Assembly: GCA_023213315.1 (NCBI GenBank)
Contig: JAKCPI010002758.1
Span: forward strand, 1 to 64,000
Source: Euborellia annulipes
Taxonomy: Eukaryota; Arthropoda; Insecta; Dermaptera; Anisolabididae
Length of the DNA: 64,000 bases
Direction: 5' to 3'
Position 1 is the stretch's first letter; the number at the start of each line of letters is the position of its first letter. Positions 1 to 10,320 of this stretch are shown piece after piece. The notes beneath the pieces are model-generated. The model ran no database searches, was not told the DNA's origin, and was given only the letters and a program-made list of their open reading frames with translations. A program made the translations under genes and the position numbers.

Positions 1-651
1 TGTAACATATCTTTTGGCGAACATCCTGCATCTTGGACGACGTTTTATTCTACCTGTGTGTGCAACCTCTAATTCTCTTCTGGCTTTCGCTCAACCACGT
101 CAACCCCGGGCCCTGGAGACGTGAATTTGCCTCTCAAGATTACCGGATCCAAAGCACCCCCCCTTAAAACTTTTGGGCATATAAGTAAGCAAATTTTTTT
201 TTGAATTTGTAAACCAATTCAATTTGATTAAAAAAGAAATTCAAATTATAATAAAATTGTAAACAAAAAAAACTTCAGGACTGCTAAACAAAGTCTTGAA
301 TAAATGAAATCTTTTTGTTAATTTTTTTAATTTTTCCTTTTTATTTTTACCCTTTAATGAAACATTACAAAATTAAGTAAAGTAACTTTGGGTGAAAGTC
401 CAAAAAAAATGAAAATACATTAAAAAAGAAACGAATATAGAAGCTTGCAGCAAAATTTTTTAATTTTTAAATTAAAATTTATGACGAAAAATATTTGGTC
501 CGTCCAATAAAAAAATTTTTCATCCGTTATTTTTTATTTTCTACCATCCAGCTATCCAGCTACCAACTCAACTTCGAGAGTACACACAAAGAATACAACT
601 CATTACGATAACTCATCAAGATAATTTCCATAAACTGATTAAATTACTCAG
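1..651 (+). other. Upstream region and probable 5' untranslated exon of the MULE unit
   Basis: No coding sequence is visible. The stretch is AT-rich apart from a GC-richer first 170 bases. A probable untranslated exon ends at 651, where CAG is followed by GTAAAT. I looked for terminal inverted repeats matching sequence downstream of the two MULE genes and found none that I can defend, so the left end of the element is undefined and may lie outside the window. Confidence 0.3.
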
Positions 652-831
652 GTAAATATTTTCTTATCCATTCATAGATTAATTATATTTAGCCAAATTA
701 ACATTACGATATATATGTTCATCTAAATATAATTTTAGCTTTATTTAAATAAATTTCAATTAATTGAATATATTAGTCACAAGCTTAGAAATTCGTTTTT
801 TAAATATCCTTTTTTTTCCCTTTTGTTTCAG
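652..831 (+). other. Probable intron in the 5' untranslated region of the MULE transposase
   Basis: A donor (CAG/GTAAAT) at 652 and an acceptor with a pyrimidine tract (TTTTGTTTCAG) ending at 831 define a 180-base intron. The following untranslated exon runs to the ATG at 939. The sites fit well by eye; transcript data would be needed to be sure. Confidence 0.45.
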
Positions 832-938
832 ATTTTTTTGGAAAAATTAGATGATTTGACTGCATCCTTGGAAAATTATCAGTAGCTAAGTATTAAATAA
901 AACTACATTAATTTCTGATTCATCTATTATAATTAAAA

Positions 939-3320
939 ATGGTTTTCGCTCTAGACAAATTTTTTTTTATCTTTTATTTTCTTCGTTTTTTTGAAATTTT
1001 ATATAAAACTATATCGGATTCGGAAAATTTTTTTCCCTTTGAGGGAAATAGCTCTTCGTTATATCCTAGAAAATGTAATATTTGTTTTAAAATTTATAAA
1101 ACTAAACAATCATTTTTTAATCACAAGAAAATTTGTCATAAATCCCCAATCGAAATTAGTAAAAAATCCCCTGGCAAAATTACATATCCGCGTCAATGTG
1201 ATAAATGTTCCAAAGCATATAGAAATAGGCGTTCATTTGAAAATCACAAATGCGATTTAGATTTAACTAAATTTACTAAATGCATTTTTCCAACGTGTTG
1301 CCAAAATTTTTATCATAAAAAGACTATGATAATCCACCTAAAAAATGTACATGGCTTTGAGATTGAGTTAAAATATGAAACTTTTGCTTCTTATGCCGAA
1401 TTTTATTCCTGGTTTGAAAAAGAATCTTCCTCAAAATTTGTATATTTTAGAAAATTAAGAGGCTGTACAGAAACAGATACTTATTATGTTTGTAATTTCG
1501 ATAATAAACATTTAGATAAAAAACGGAAATTAACTGGCTGTATTCGGCACCACCAAAAAGAACATTTAATTAATTTAGATTGCCCTTGTCGAATGAGAGT
1601 ATATACGCATGAAAGCAAAATTTTTGTAACTTATTATAATATCCATAACCATAAATTAGAATTCGCGAATACAAAATTTCAGCAGTTACAGCATTCGACA
1701 ATCGATTTTATTAAAGGAAATTTATCTTTAGGCGTCAACCCAAAAATGATCCAGCACCATTTAAAAGATATTGCTGGTGAAAGATTAACAAGAGATGATC
1801 ACTTTCCAAACCGTGAACATTTCATTTCATTAGGCCATATTAATTATTTTAAAAGAATAATTAAAAATAGAGAACGCGCACATTCGGACGATGCCACTTC
1901 GATTCAAATTTTGGTTAATGAATTAATTAAAGAAACTTTTAATCCCGTTTTGATTTATAAACCTCAAGGCCAAGATACCAAAATTGGTCCAAATGGTCTT
2001 GACAAACATAAAAATAGTCAAAATTTATTTGCTCTCGGACTACAAAGTAAGGAACAATCAAAAATGATGGAAGAAGGTTGTAATCGCATCCTTTGTATCG
2101 ATTCAACCTTCAATACCAATCATTATGGTTTTTATCTAATAACATTTGTAGTTCCGACAGAATATGGTAATGGGTATCCTGTTGCCCATTTTATTACAAA
2201 TTATTTGGATAGGGAAACAATGTCAAATTTATTTATGTCATTAAAGCAAAATTTCTCAAATTTATTTATTAATGCGTTAATGACTGATGATGATAATACA
2301 ACTTGGCAATCCATCACTGATGTTTTCGGCAATGTGAGACATTTATTATGCAAATGGCATTTAATTCGCTCATGGAAAAATCAAATTCATAAATATGTTC
2401 CTGTCGATTTAAAATCTATTGTTTATCAACTTTTGATTACTTTATTAGAAGAAAGAAATAGCTATAATTTCGACAAATTTTTAACTTTCATTACCGATTA
2501 TTTACAAGAAAATTGTTTAGAATTTTACCAGTATTTCGAAAAACATTATTTACACCGGTGTAACGTTTGGGCCATGGCTTTTAGAAATTTTCCTCATGCG
2601 CATACAGATACGAATATGTTTTGTGAATCGTTTCACAACATTTTAAAAACGCGATATATGGAAAGGAAATTCAATAAAAGAATAGATGATTTAGTCAAAA
2701 TTTTATTAGAAATAGAAAAAGATTATTATCTTAATTTTAGATATAAAAAATTATTAAAAATTGAACCCCATAACAATTCCCCCGATTACTATTCAAGACA
2801 TGAACGTGGGTTAAAAATTCCGGATTCTTGTTTAGAGAAATTGTTGCCTTTTTGTTGGAACGTCCAATCACAAAAAGATCCAAATTTATTTTATCAAATT
2901 GAAATTAGGCATAGTCTTTGCCCCTTGCAGGCTATATGTTTTGAAAAATGTAATCGATATCCATGTATGCCACTGTGTATGCATCTGTATACATGTACAT
3001 GCGCGGATCAAAATCCCCTTTGCAAACATATCCACAAATTGCATTCTTTTTTAAATAGAGGGAAGGGTAAATCGACTGAACCTATTGATGTTGATGTCCA
3101 TGACGAATTACAGTTAATTACTTGTCCTAAAAATTATCCCATTTTTGAAAAAAAACAATCATCTGATGAAGTTTTGAGAAAATGTGAACAAATTTGGGAA
3201 CAAATTAAAATTAATTTGAAAAATAGTGAAATTTCTTACATATTAACTTCCAGGATATATGATACCTTCAAAGATATTTTGGCAGAATCTGAAGGTATTG
3301 TTGAGGGCAAAAACGTTTGA
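939..3320 (+). CDS. Mutator-like (MULE) transposase with C2H2 and SWIM zinc fingers
   Basis: A 793-residue intact frame. Three C2H2-type fingers lie near the N terminus (about residues 46-67, 89-108 and 115-139), followed by a Cys/His-rich block (about 175-220) of the kind that precedes MULE domains. The transposase core shows the expected acidic triad: D388 in CIDST, an Asp in the MTDDD run (450-452), and E563 in FCESFHN; CKWHLIRSW follows the second acid, as usual in MULEs. A SWIM finger is complete (C686, C688, C695, H697). The predicted role is cut-and-paste transposition in the nucleus, with the fingers recognising element ends (family knowledge). The frame ends in TGA and the same frame continues into the protease 12 bases later. 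It could also be a domesticated copy, since I found no terminal repeats. Confidence 0.85.
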   Translation: MVFALDKFFFIFYFLRFFEILYKTISDSENFFPFEGNSSSLYPRKCNICFKIYKTKQSFFNHKKICHKSPIEISKKSPGKITYPRQCDKCSKAYRNRRSFENHKCDLDLTKFTKCIFPTCCQNFYHKKTMIIHLKNVHGFEIELKYETFASYAEFYSWFEKESSSKFVYFRKLRGCTETDTYYVCNFDNKHLDKKRKLTGCIRHHQKEHLINLDCPCRMRVYTHESKIFVTYYNIHNHKLEFANTKFQQLQHSTIDFIKGNLSLGVNPKMIQHHLKDIAGERLTRDDHFPNREHFISLGHINYFKRIIKNRERAHSDDATSIQILVNELIKETFNPVLIYKPQGQDTKIGPNGLDKHKNSQNLFALGLQSKEQSKMMEEGCNRILCIDSTFNTNHYGFYLITFVVPTEYGNGYPVAHFITNYLDRETMSNLFMSLKQNFSNLFINALMTDDDNTTWQSITDVFGNVRHLLCKWHLIRSWKNQIHKYVPVDLKSIVYQLLITLLEERNSYNFDKFLTFITDYLQENCLEFYQYFEKHYLHRCNVWAMAFRNFPHAHTDTNMFCESFHNILKTRYMERKFNKRIDDLVKILLEIEKDYYLNFRYKKLLKIEPHNNSPDYYSRHERGLKIPDSCLEKLLPFCWNVQSQKDPNLFYQIEIRHSLCPLQAICFEKCNRYPCMPLCMHLYTCTCADQNPLCKHIHKLHSFLNRGKGKSTEPIDVDVHDELQLITCPKNYPIFEKKQSSDEVLRKCEQIWEQIKINLKNSEISYILTSRIYDTFKDILAESEGIVEGKNV

Positions 3321-3332
3321 AAATTAAAATCA

Positions 3333-4244
3333 ATGGAGGGTAAAATTATTCCTCCCAACACAAAATTGGATAAACAGGTCTCCTTCTTTTCGACTACTTC
3401 TAAATATAAATCAACCAAAACTAACATCTTTAAAAATCCTTCCGATTTACAAAGAAAGGAGATCTCTAACACTCTTTTAGAAACAATAAATAATGGCAAT
3501 TTTAAATCATTTACTCCCGGTTTAGGGTTTTCGGAATGGGGCAGAAAAATTATTTTCATTAACGGCCATGAAATAACTCTTTTGGATTTAAAAACATTGG
3601 ACAACACTTTATCAGATGATGAAATCAAAATTATAAAGTCAAAATTAAACTCTTTTAGAAAAGGATGGTTGATAGATGTTGTAATAGAATCATATTTTTC
3701 TATTATTTTAAGACCTTTTAACAATAGATATATGTTCTTGCCGTCATATATATCGCAATTTTTTCGATTTGAAGAACCAGGAGATAATTTACAGAATATT
3801 TTAAATTTTGGCCATAATATAGAAAAAATTTTTATACCGTGCAATTCCTCTGGCAATCATTGGAATTTGATCTGCATTAATATAAATGACAAAATTTTTG
3901 AAATATATGATTCCCTAAATAATTCTTTAACAAATTCAGACCTTAGTATGTTAGATTATTTTAAGGACGAAATAAATATGAAATTAAATTTTATCTACAA
4001 ATGGAATACAAAATTTATATCGTGTCCCAAGCAAAAGGATTTCGAAAGTTGTGGCATTTTCGTTTGTTTTTTCCTTAAACAAATATTAAATAATAATAGT
4101 ATTTTTGAAAATTTTTGTCCCGACCTTTTTCGAAGAGAGGTATATAATTTATTAGTAAAAAACTGTTTAGATAATCAACAATATGTTTATTCGGACGATA
4201 TTGCAAACCGTTGCGAAAATTGCCGTCAGATCCATACGGATTAA
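3333..4244 (+). CDS. Ulp1/SENP-type (C48) cysteine protease of the MULE unit
   Basis: A 303-residue frame whose C-terminal half has the complete C48 catalytic set: H176 in NHWNLI, D193 in IYDSL, oxyanion Q234 in CPKQ, and C240 in ESCGIFVC. This family cleaves SUMO or similar proteins from lysines. Ulp1-like domains are repeatedly carried by MULEs, either fused to the transposase or as a second gene, so a role in transposition or in evading host SUMO control is an inference. The start ATG lies 12 bases after the transposase stop and in the same frame; the codons between (AAA TTA AAA TCA) contain no further stop. The first 140 residues are unassigned. The activity is therefore made either as a second product, by readthrough, or from a formerly fused protein. 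Confidence 0.8.
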   Translation: MEGKIIPPNTKLDKQVSFFSTTSKYKSTKTNIFKNPSDLQRKEISNTLLETINNGNFKSFTPGLGFSEWGRKIIFINGHEITLLDLKTLDNTLSDDEIKIIKSKLNSFRKGWLIDVVIESYFSIILRPFNNRYMFLPSYISQFFRFEEPGDNLQNILNFGHNIEKIFIPCNSSGNHWNLICININDKIFEIYDSLNNSLTNSDLSMLDYFKDEINMKLNFIYKWNTKFISCPKQKDFESCGIFVCFFLKQILNNNSIFENFCPDLFRREVYNLLVKNCLDNQQYVYSDDIANRCENCRQIHTD

Positions 4245-5677
4245 AATTTATTTTATTCCTTTACAAAATTCATTTTGAGATTTATTATCATATTTTTATT
4301 ATATTTCACAATTTAATCTAGTGAATACACATAAATAGTATTTGAGAATATACATTTAATCCTTTTTCACATTTTAATATCCATAGATGAATCAAGAACT
4401 TAAAATGTATTTTTGTTTATTTTAAAAGTAGATATAAATTAAACCTATTGAAATAACTAGTTTAATCCAGAAAGGGATGAGGATGTGTAGGAAATAGTTT
4501 ATTTAGCATAACTTAATATACTGCACCACGTTATTTTCTCTTTTTTAGTAGCATGGGAATATCACCACGGACATGATGATCGAATAAAAAATTAACAATA
4601 AAAGTACAGTATATTTCCAAAAACATCAGAAAAAGCAAAATTATAAAAAAATAGCATTATTTATTAATTTTGAGCGATGTATCGGCTGTTTATTCCAGAA
4701 TTCTTCACGACAGATGTTGCGTTTGCGTGAGTTTTAAAGCAGCTCCTGAGATGAAGCGGATACGAACATTACTCAATCACCAAGGCTCTATTGAACCAGA
4801 GGTCAACCACCATGCATTCAACCAAACCACTACTCCTTCAAATTAAAGGAAGTATACAAGTAGAAGATTTTTTATTTGAAGGAACCTGGATGTCATAGCG
4901 ATTCTTGATGAAGGTGAGTGTTCATACATACTCAACACATTATCACCAAATTGAAAATTTATTTTATATTTATTTATTTATATTTTCAGAGTGTTGGCGG
5001 TAGAATGAGGTCACACCATCCTTGTTAAGGTTTTGGCCAGGTTTTCCTTAACAGCTTAAGGCGAATGTCGGGATGGCTAATGCGTTCTTTACTCCTGGTC
5101 CCGTGAATTTTTTTTATCTTTTGTTAATAAATTTTTTTGTTGTAAGTTTGGCCCCAGCCACTGAAGATTATGGCTTCGTAAAGGGTCGTAAATATATTAT
5201 TTATTTTTTTATTTAATTTTTTTTTTTTTATCTAAAATGAATATTCCTTATCCTTGAATCCTCTTCTCCCTTTAGAATGGTCGAATATCTGACCCAAACG
5301 CCGACTTACCTAAGTGACATTAATAAATGGAATAAATAAATGCATTCACAATTTGAATTAAGATTTAATCAGCTCTCTACTACACATTAATATATATGTG
5401 TATTTAGTAAAAGTTTTGTCACATAAATTTTTTTCCCCTTCATAAGCTACTCTATCTCTTTTTTTTAGATTTATAATTTTATCAAATCTATCCTAGCTAA
5501 AAAAATATTTTGTAAAACATACGAAAAATAAAAATAATAAACTAGTGAAAACATCCCCTGAAATGATGGTAATAGTGGGTCTAGTAGAATTGGATTATCT
5601 AGGAAGGGGGGCATTCTTGAACCTGGGGAGGGGGAAATCAATGTAGTTACTCTACAGGTGAAGTCTGTAATACTGTG
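4245..5677. other. Gene-free stretch after the MULE unit
   Basis: No open frame resembling a known protein. Around 4860-4925 there is a block (containing TGGATGTCATAGCGATTCTTG) that reappears in diverged form near 8765-8815, so part of it is an interspersed repeat. Otherwise AT-rich sequence without recognisable structure. Confidence 0.4.
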
Positions 5678-5749
5678 TTAGAGATCTCCTTCCTTTGTAA
5701 ATCGGAAGGATTTTTAAAGATGTTATTTTTGGTTGGTTTATATTTGGAA
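5678..5749 (-). pseudogene. Inverted fragment of the Ulp1 protease gene
   Basis: These roughly 70 bases are the near-exact reverse complement of 3404-3473 in the Ulp1 coding sequence, with only a few differences. Nothing else of the gene is present, so this is a small inverted duplication or a relic of a second, deleted MULE copy. Confidence 0.75.
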
Positions 5750-5836
5750 ACGCATAGTGGATTCACGGCTTTACTTCATAGAAAAGATAGGAGAAATGGT
5801 TGCCATGGTAACAAAATAAATATTCTCCCATGTTTA

Positions 5837-6732
5837 CACTGGCGTAACATACGCCCCGCAGACCCCGCGATTCGGGGGGACCCCGGACATTTGGGGGCCC
5901 ACGGGCCGGGCCGGCCTAAAAAACTGTATCTCCCCAGGGCTCCGATAAAAACGGAAAAATTTAATGAAATTTTTTTTATTTTATTATAAGGACATCGGCC
6001 AAAAATAAATACTTTTGCTTATTATCCGTTTATTTGTAAATATTTCGATTCCATTAATCATCTACAAAAGTGGCGTGCCAAGTAATATGAATGATAATAG
6101 GTGCAGGCTAGGCTTTTGGCAATGAGAAAATAACTTTTTAGAGTGTTTTCTCCGAATATTTCGAAGGCATTTAATAGCACTTCTTCATCAGCGACTCACT
6201 CTAATGCCACATACAAGTTGAAATTTTGGAGCGAAACGTCTGAGAGGGAGATCTATCTATACATGATAACCAGCCCTCGCAAGCAATAAGGCGTCATTGA
6301 CTGATGTATAGATCTGCCTCTCAGACGTTTCGCTCCAAAATTTCAACTTGTATGTGGCATTAGAGTGAGCCGCTGATGAAGAAGTGCTATTAAATAAATA
6401 AATGCCTTCGAAATATTCGGAGAAAACACTCTAAAAAGTTATTTTCTCATTGACTAAAAGCCTAGCCTGCACCCAGGGCCGTGCTTAGGGGGGGAGGGGG
6501 GGGGGCGACCGGGGCCTTTGCCCAGGGCGCAAATTTTGAAGGGGCGCAAAAATTTAGCGTCTCCAAAAAAAAGGTAAAATATTTTTACGGGCGGAAAAAA
6601 ATTTTGGTTCCGGAGGCGCCTAACGGGGCCCTCAGGATTCAGCGATATACGGTATTTTAAAAATATTTTTTGTATGGTCCAACAATGGGGCCCGAAATAA
6701 AGGTTGCGGGGGGGAAAAACGTTACGCCACTG
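5837..6732. mobile_element. hAT-type element with 8-bp target duplications, containing a nested foldback
   Basis: The ends are inverted (CACTGGCGTAAC at the left, GTTACGCCACTG at the right) and the element is flanked on both sides by CATGTTTA (5829-5836 and 6733-6740). An 8-bp duplication and CA-TG ends fit the hAT superfamily. No transposase is encoded; runs of G and C lie just inside both ends. The foldback at 6098-6475 interrupts it. Confidence 0.75.
6098..6475. repeat. Foldback with about 165-bp arms
   Basis: The left arm (about 6098-6265) and right arm (about 6303-6475) are reverse complements with few differences; the right arm has a short insertion (TAAATAAA). The loop is about 40 bases. 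Each arm contains GGAGCGAAACGTCTGAGA, a motif related to the CGAAACGTC module seen in other foldbacks here. Confidence 0.8.
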
Positions 6733-6929
6733 CATGTTTATAATTTTATTACATCTTGAATTTAAATATACCGGCGGAAACTATTGTAAATATATATATA
6801 TATATATTAGGCTGCCATTTATTAACCAAACTTAAAATTCTAAACGGTTCACCCCTCAGATCATTCAATTCAAAAATATATATTTAAGTTAGGCACCGGT
6901 CGTGACACGAAGCTTTTGAACAAAACCAT

Positions 6930-7080
6930 TCAAAAAGTACTAGTACTTTACTGATGTACTTTTTCAGTTTTGTCGATTTTCTGAAAATTAGTTTCAACGA
7001 TTTTTATTAAAATTCATAAATCAGATGCTTTTTTAAAAAGAATATCAGTAAAATTTTTCGTGGAAATCGTTTGGAGTGGA
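6930..7080 (-). repeat. Copy of the AGTACTAGTACTTT interspersed repeat family
   Basis: Contains AAAAAGTACTAGTACTTTACTGATGTACTTTTTCAG in pieces shared, on the opposite strand, with copies near 25690-26035, 34780-35062 and 37700-37850. The full family also carries a TACTTTCTCT end, not present here. Confidence 0.55.
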
Positions 7081-7225
7081 CTTTATGCTAATCCTCTTCA
7101 TTAGCATTTCGGCACGGTCTAAACGCTTTATTTCAGGATTTTTACGAGTGCAATCTTATTTAAAGTGAACCGTTCAGAATTTTAAGTTTGGTAAATAAAT
7201 GTCCTTATATATATAAATATATATA

Positions 7226-7875
7226 CGAAGATAAGTTTTCCCGGGCTGAGTTGCGAGTGATGTTGAGATTTACTCGACGTTTGGAGCCATTTTCAAGAGT
7301 ATGGTCGCAGTCTTGCTGGTCCCCATGTCAATTTGGTGGATGCCTCAGAGGCTTGAATTGGTGGTCTGAGAGCAGGATGAAGAATGGGTGTGAGTAATTG
7401 TGTTTGTGTTCTGTTTAGGATGACTAGGGGGCCTCAATCTGCCAACTCCGGGAGTTGAGTTGAACTCCCCAAGTCGAGGTGTTATTGGTTTGATCAGTGC
7501 GTATGTTAGGGGCTTTGATTTGTTCCTGAGATTTAGATTTTGATTTAGAGTAGGCAGATTGAGGCCCCGAAGTCAACCTAAACTAAATACAGACACGATC
7601 ATACCCACTAACCAAACCAATAACATCTCGACTTTTGGAGTTGGCAGGTTGAGGCCCCCTAGTCATCCTAAACAGAACACAAACACAATTACTCACACCC
7701 ATTCTTCATCCAGCTCTCAGACCACCAATTCAAGCCTCTGAGGCATCCACCAAATTGACATGGGGACCAGCAAGACTGCGACCCCGTACTCTTGAAAATG
7801 GCTCCAAAAGGAGAGCCGAAACGTCGAGTCAATCTCAACATCACACGCGACTTAACCCGAGAAAACTTATCTTCG
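7226..7875. repeat. Foldback with about 265-bp arms
   Basis: The arms 7226-7494 and about 7613-7875 are reverse complements, both starting at CGAAGATAAG. The loop is about 118 bases and contains a further partial copy of the arm (AGTAGGCAGATTGAGGCCCC). Short frames of 60-69 codons here are by-products of the repeat. The right arm carries a hammerhead-like module (7785-7830); the left arm has lost about 12 bases of it. Confidence 0.75.
7785..7830 (+). other. Degenerate hammerhead-like stem-loop module in the right arm of a foldback
   Basis: Visible parts, in order: ACTC, a TTGAAAAT stretch in the position of the CTGATGA core, stem GGCTCC/GGAGAGCC, then GAAAC, GTC and GAGT, which pairs with the first ACTC. 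The order matches a type I hammerhead, but the CTGATGA core is not conserved, so activity is not expected. Confidence 0.3.
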
Positions 7876-7935
7876 CATACATCCGGTCACGGAAACCTTC
7901 CAGAACATTTATAGAGGTATATATATTTTGCGTGA

Positions 7936-8100
7936 AGCAAAATCGTCTCAACCCCTAAGGTCGCATTCAGTGTTATATTTTTTAAACGGTTTGGCCGATA
8001 TTTATAAAATATATATATTTTTAAAGCGTATTATATTATAATATATAAAATCAAAAATAAAATACTTTGAATGCGCGTTAAGGGGTTGAGTTGATTTAGC
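7936..8100. repeat. Short-armed foldback
   Basis: GTCTCAACCCCTAAGG with its flanks is inverted relative to TTAAGGGGTTGAGTT, giving arms of about 33 bases around an AT-rich loop. Copies of GGAAACCTTCCAGAACAT lie on both sides (7888 and 8143), which suggests an insertion into an older repeat. Confidence 0.5.
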
Positions 8101-8223
8101 TGAACAAAAGTGTATATATATATATATATATATCCAGTCGCGGAAACCTTCCAGAACATATATATATATATTAATATAACTTTCATAAGATATATGTATT
8201 GCTCCATTTCTGCAGTTAATATG

Positions 8224-8392
8224 ATTACGTAGGTGAAGAATAAAACGGCAGATGTTGATATTATTTTTTATTAGTTAAATCTCTAGGCTATCGATTTCGT
8301 CGTTATTGACATCAAACGAAATCGATAGCCTAGAGATTTAACTAATAAAAAATAATATCAACATCTGCCGTTTTATTCTTCACCTACGTAAT
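8224..8392. repeat. Perfect palindrome with 77-bp arms
   Basis: Bases 8224-8300 and 8316-8392 are exact reverse complements over 77 positions, with a 15-base loop (CGTTATTGACATCAA). No mismatches were found by eye, so the structure is young or is maintained by gene conversion. Confidence 0.9.
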
Positions 8393-8598
8393 AACTTTCA
8401 TAAATTGGAATAGCCATGAAATTAGACTCAATAAATTTAAAAACAATTAGAATAAAATAATTAACTAATTATTAGAAAATCAATTATAGACAATGAACAA
8501 ACAGTCAACCTTCAATGTATTTAATCTTTATTCAATAAGTCTTTTATAGTAAATATATATTATATTATACTCAAAACGTGCAATTATTATCAAAGATA

Positions 8599-8599
<1 letters not shown>

Positions 8600-8634
<35 letters not shown>
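8600..8634. repeat. AT dinucleotide microsatellite
   Basis: An uninterrupted alternating A/T run of about 35 bases; shorter ones occur near 8110, 12392, 16338 and 23348. Confidence 0.9.
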
Positions 8635-8637
<3 letters not shown>

Positions 8638-8649
8638 CTTGTTACATTT

Positions 8650-10320
8650 AAAATTATTATGCTTCAACAATAACTTATAATCAACAGAACTATTTAATAT
8701 TCAATGTTAAAATAGTGCTTTCATTAATTGAGATGTAGTTTTTTAGACTAATATACATTTTATTAATTGATCAAAGGAATCAGGATGTCACAGCCACTCT
8801 TGTTGAAGGGGAGTATATATATATATAAATCAAAATATTATTTTAATTTAATCAATTTTTATTTTTTGGCCAATCAATGTACATGAAGGTTTCAATCCTC
8901 AAGGGACCATCATCAGGGCCTGAAAAGCGAATAAATCACGATAATTTCTCATATAATATACATTTGTGTTAACAAACATTCGTCTATTGGCTTTAAATTA
9001 ATTTATTAAATTATATTCTGTCATTTATTAAAAAGTTGATTATTTTTTACATTTCAAATAAAGTGTTAGTCTCTTGTACAATGAGTATTTTTTATTAAGA
9101 AAAATAGACATACCTTATTCCGAGAGAAATCCTATCTATAAATAATTTCACTTTCTATTATTATAATGAAATAAACAAAAAATAATATTATAATCTCTTA
9201 TTGATATTAATTAAATCCTTCTTTTTAATATATTTTTGTAGGTGGATCATAAAGAAATACAATAAAAATTTAAATAGGAAGAAGAACTTTGTATGCTTTA
9301 TATACATTTGCTAAGTGGGCCCCTTCTACCTGACAGTGGCTTTTTTGTTATCCTATTATGTTTTGTTTTTCATTTGTCTCGTGTTTTTTCATGTACGTTT
9401 TTGAAACAATTGCATGTTAGATGTATTTGCTGTTCTAAATAATATAATAAATGTCTTTATTGTCCTGTTTATCTTGAAATTTTCATCCGTGCCACCGCAA
9501 ATCTTAACAAACTTTAATATTTTACGAATATGATGTTTTTAAGATTATCAAATCTGAAAACAAACAAAAAAAACTTAGTTAAAGTCATTGATAGTATAAA
9601 GTTATTAAAATAACACTAAATTAATTAATAACAAAGATTAAACTATATTTTGATGAAAAGAATCTAACCTTAACAGACAGTAATTATCTGTTATTTTTTT
9701 TAATATAATGATATTTCTAATTCTAAATAATAAATAAAAATAATTTGATGTTCTCAAAAACAATTATTTTAATTATTAAATAATATTGAAATTATCTGCA
9801 AAAATGTATTTTCAGTTAATAAATGTTATTTGAATGAAAGCCAAAAAAAAGAACAGAAAAAATATATAAAAAAAATTGGGATTAAATAACTTTAAACAAC
9901 TTGGGACAATTATATTGATTGAAATACAGGTATTTAATAAAAATTTCATGATGAAATTAATTAATAACAAAGATTTGTGTTTTTTTTTAACTAAACTTAC
10001 CTTACCTTAACTGACGTTTGATGTTTTCTATATTAATTATTTAATTAATTTAATAATTTTTCATCAAAATTATCACAAGAAATCCATTAATTTATACCTT
10101 ATTTATTGTACCTTTTTATTGAAAATATTATGTTGAAACCGATTAAAGGACAATATAATATAAAAAGTCAAAATCAAATGTTATGGTAGACTTTCTCGGC
10201 AGCCATTTTCTTCCATTTAAAACATTTCAAAATTTACCTCTAAAGTTACTGACGTCACAACTATGACGTGCTGGGTACACTTCCGGCTGCATAATGTCAG
10301 AAAAGTAGGTCATTCGATTC
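8650..10320. other. AT-rich gene-free stretch
   Basis: I see no coding sequence and no clear element ends. A diverged copy of the block near 4860-4925 lies at about 8765-8815. Poly-A and poly-T tracts are frequent. Confidence 0.4.

Noticed and set aside
3181..3300. Homology between the MULE C terminus (CEQIWEQIK) and PUM3 exon 2 (AKQIWEQLR)
   Set aside because: The likeness is short; PUM3 proteins of other animals have this motif in their own right, so I treat it as coincidence.
3236..3856. 206-codon frame on the minus strand
   Set aside because: It lies opposite the transposase end and the Ulp1 gene, whose catalytic motifs are clear; the antisense frame has no recognisable domain.
6190..6390. 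Hammerhead motif in the 6.1-6.5 kb foldback
   Set aside because: CTGATGA and CGAAAC are present but on opposite strands within each arm, so they cannot form one core.
7559..7958. Two frames of 60 and 67 codons as genes
   Set aside because: Both fall within foldback arms or their flanks; amino-acid patterns are translation of the repeat.
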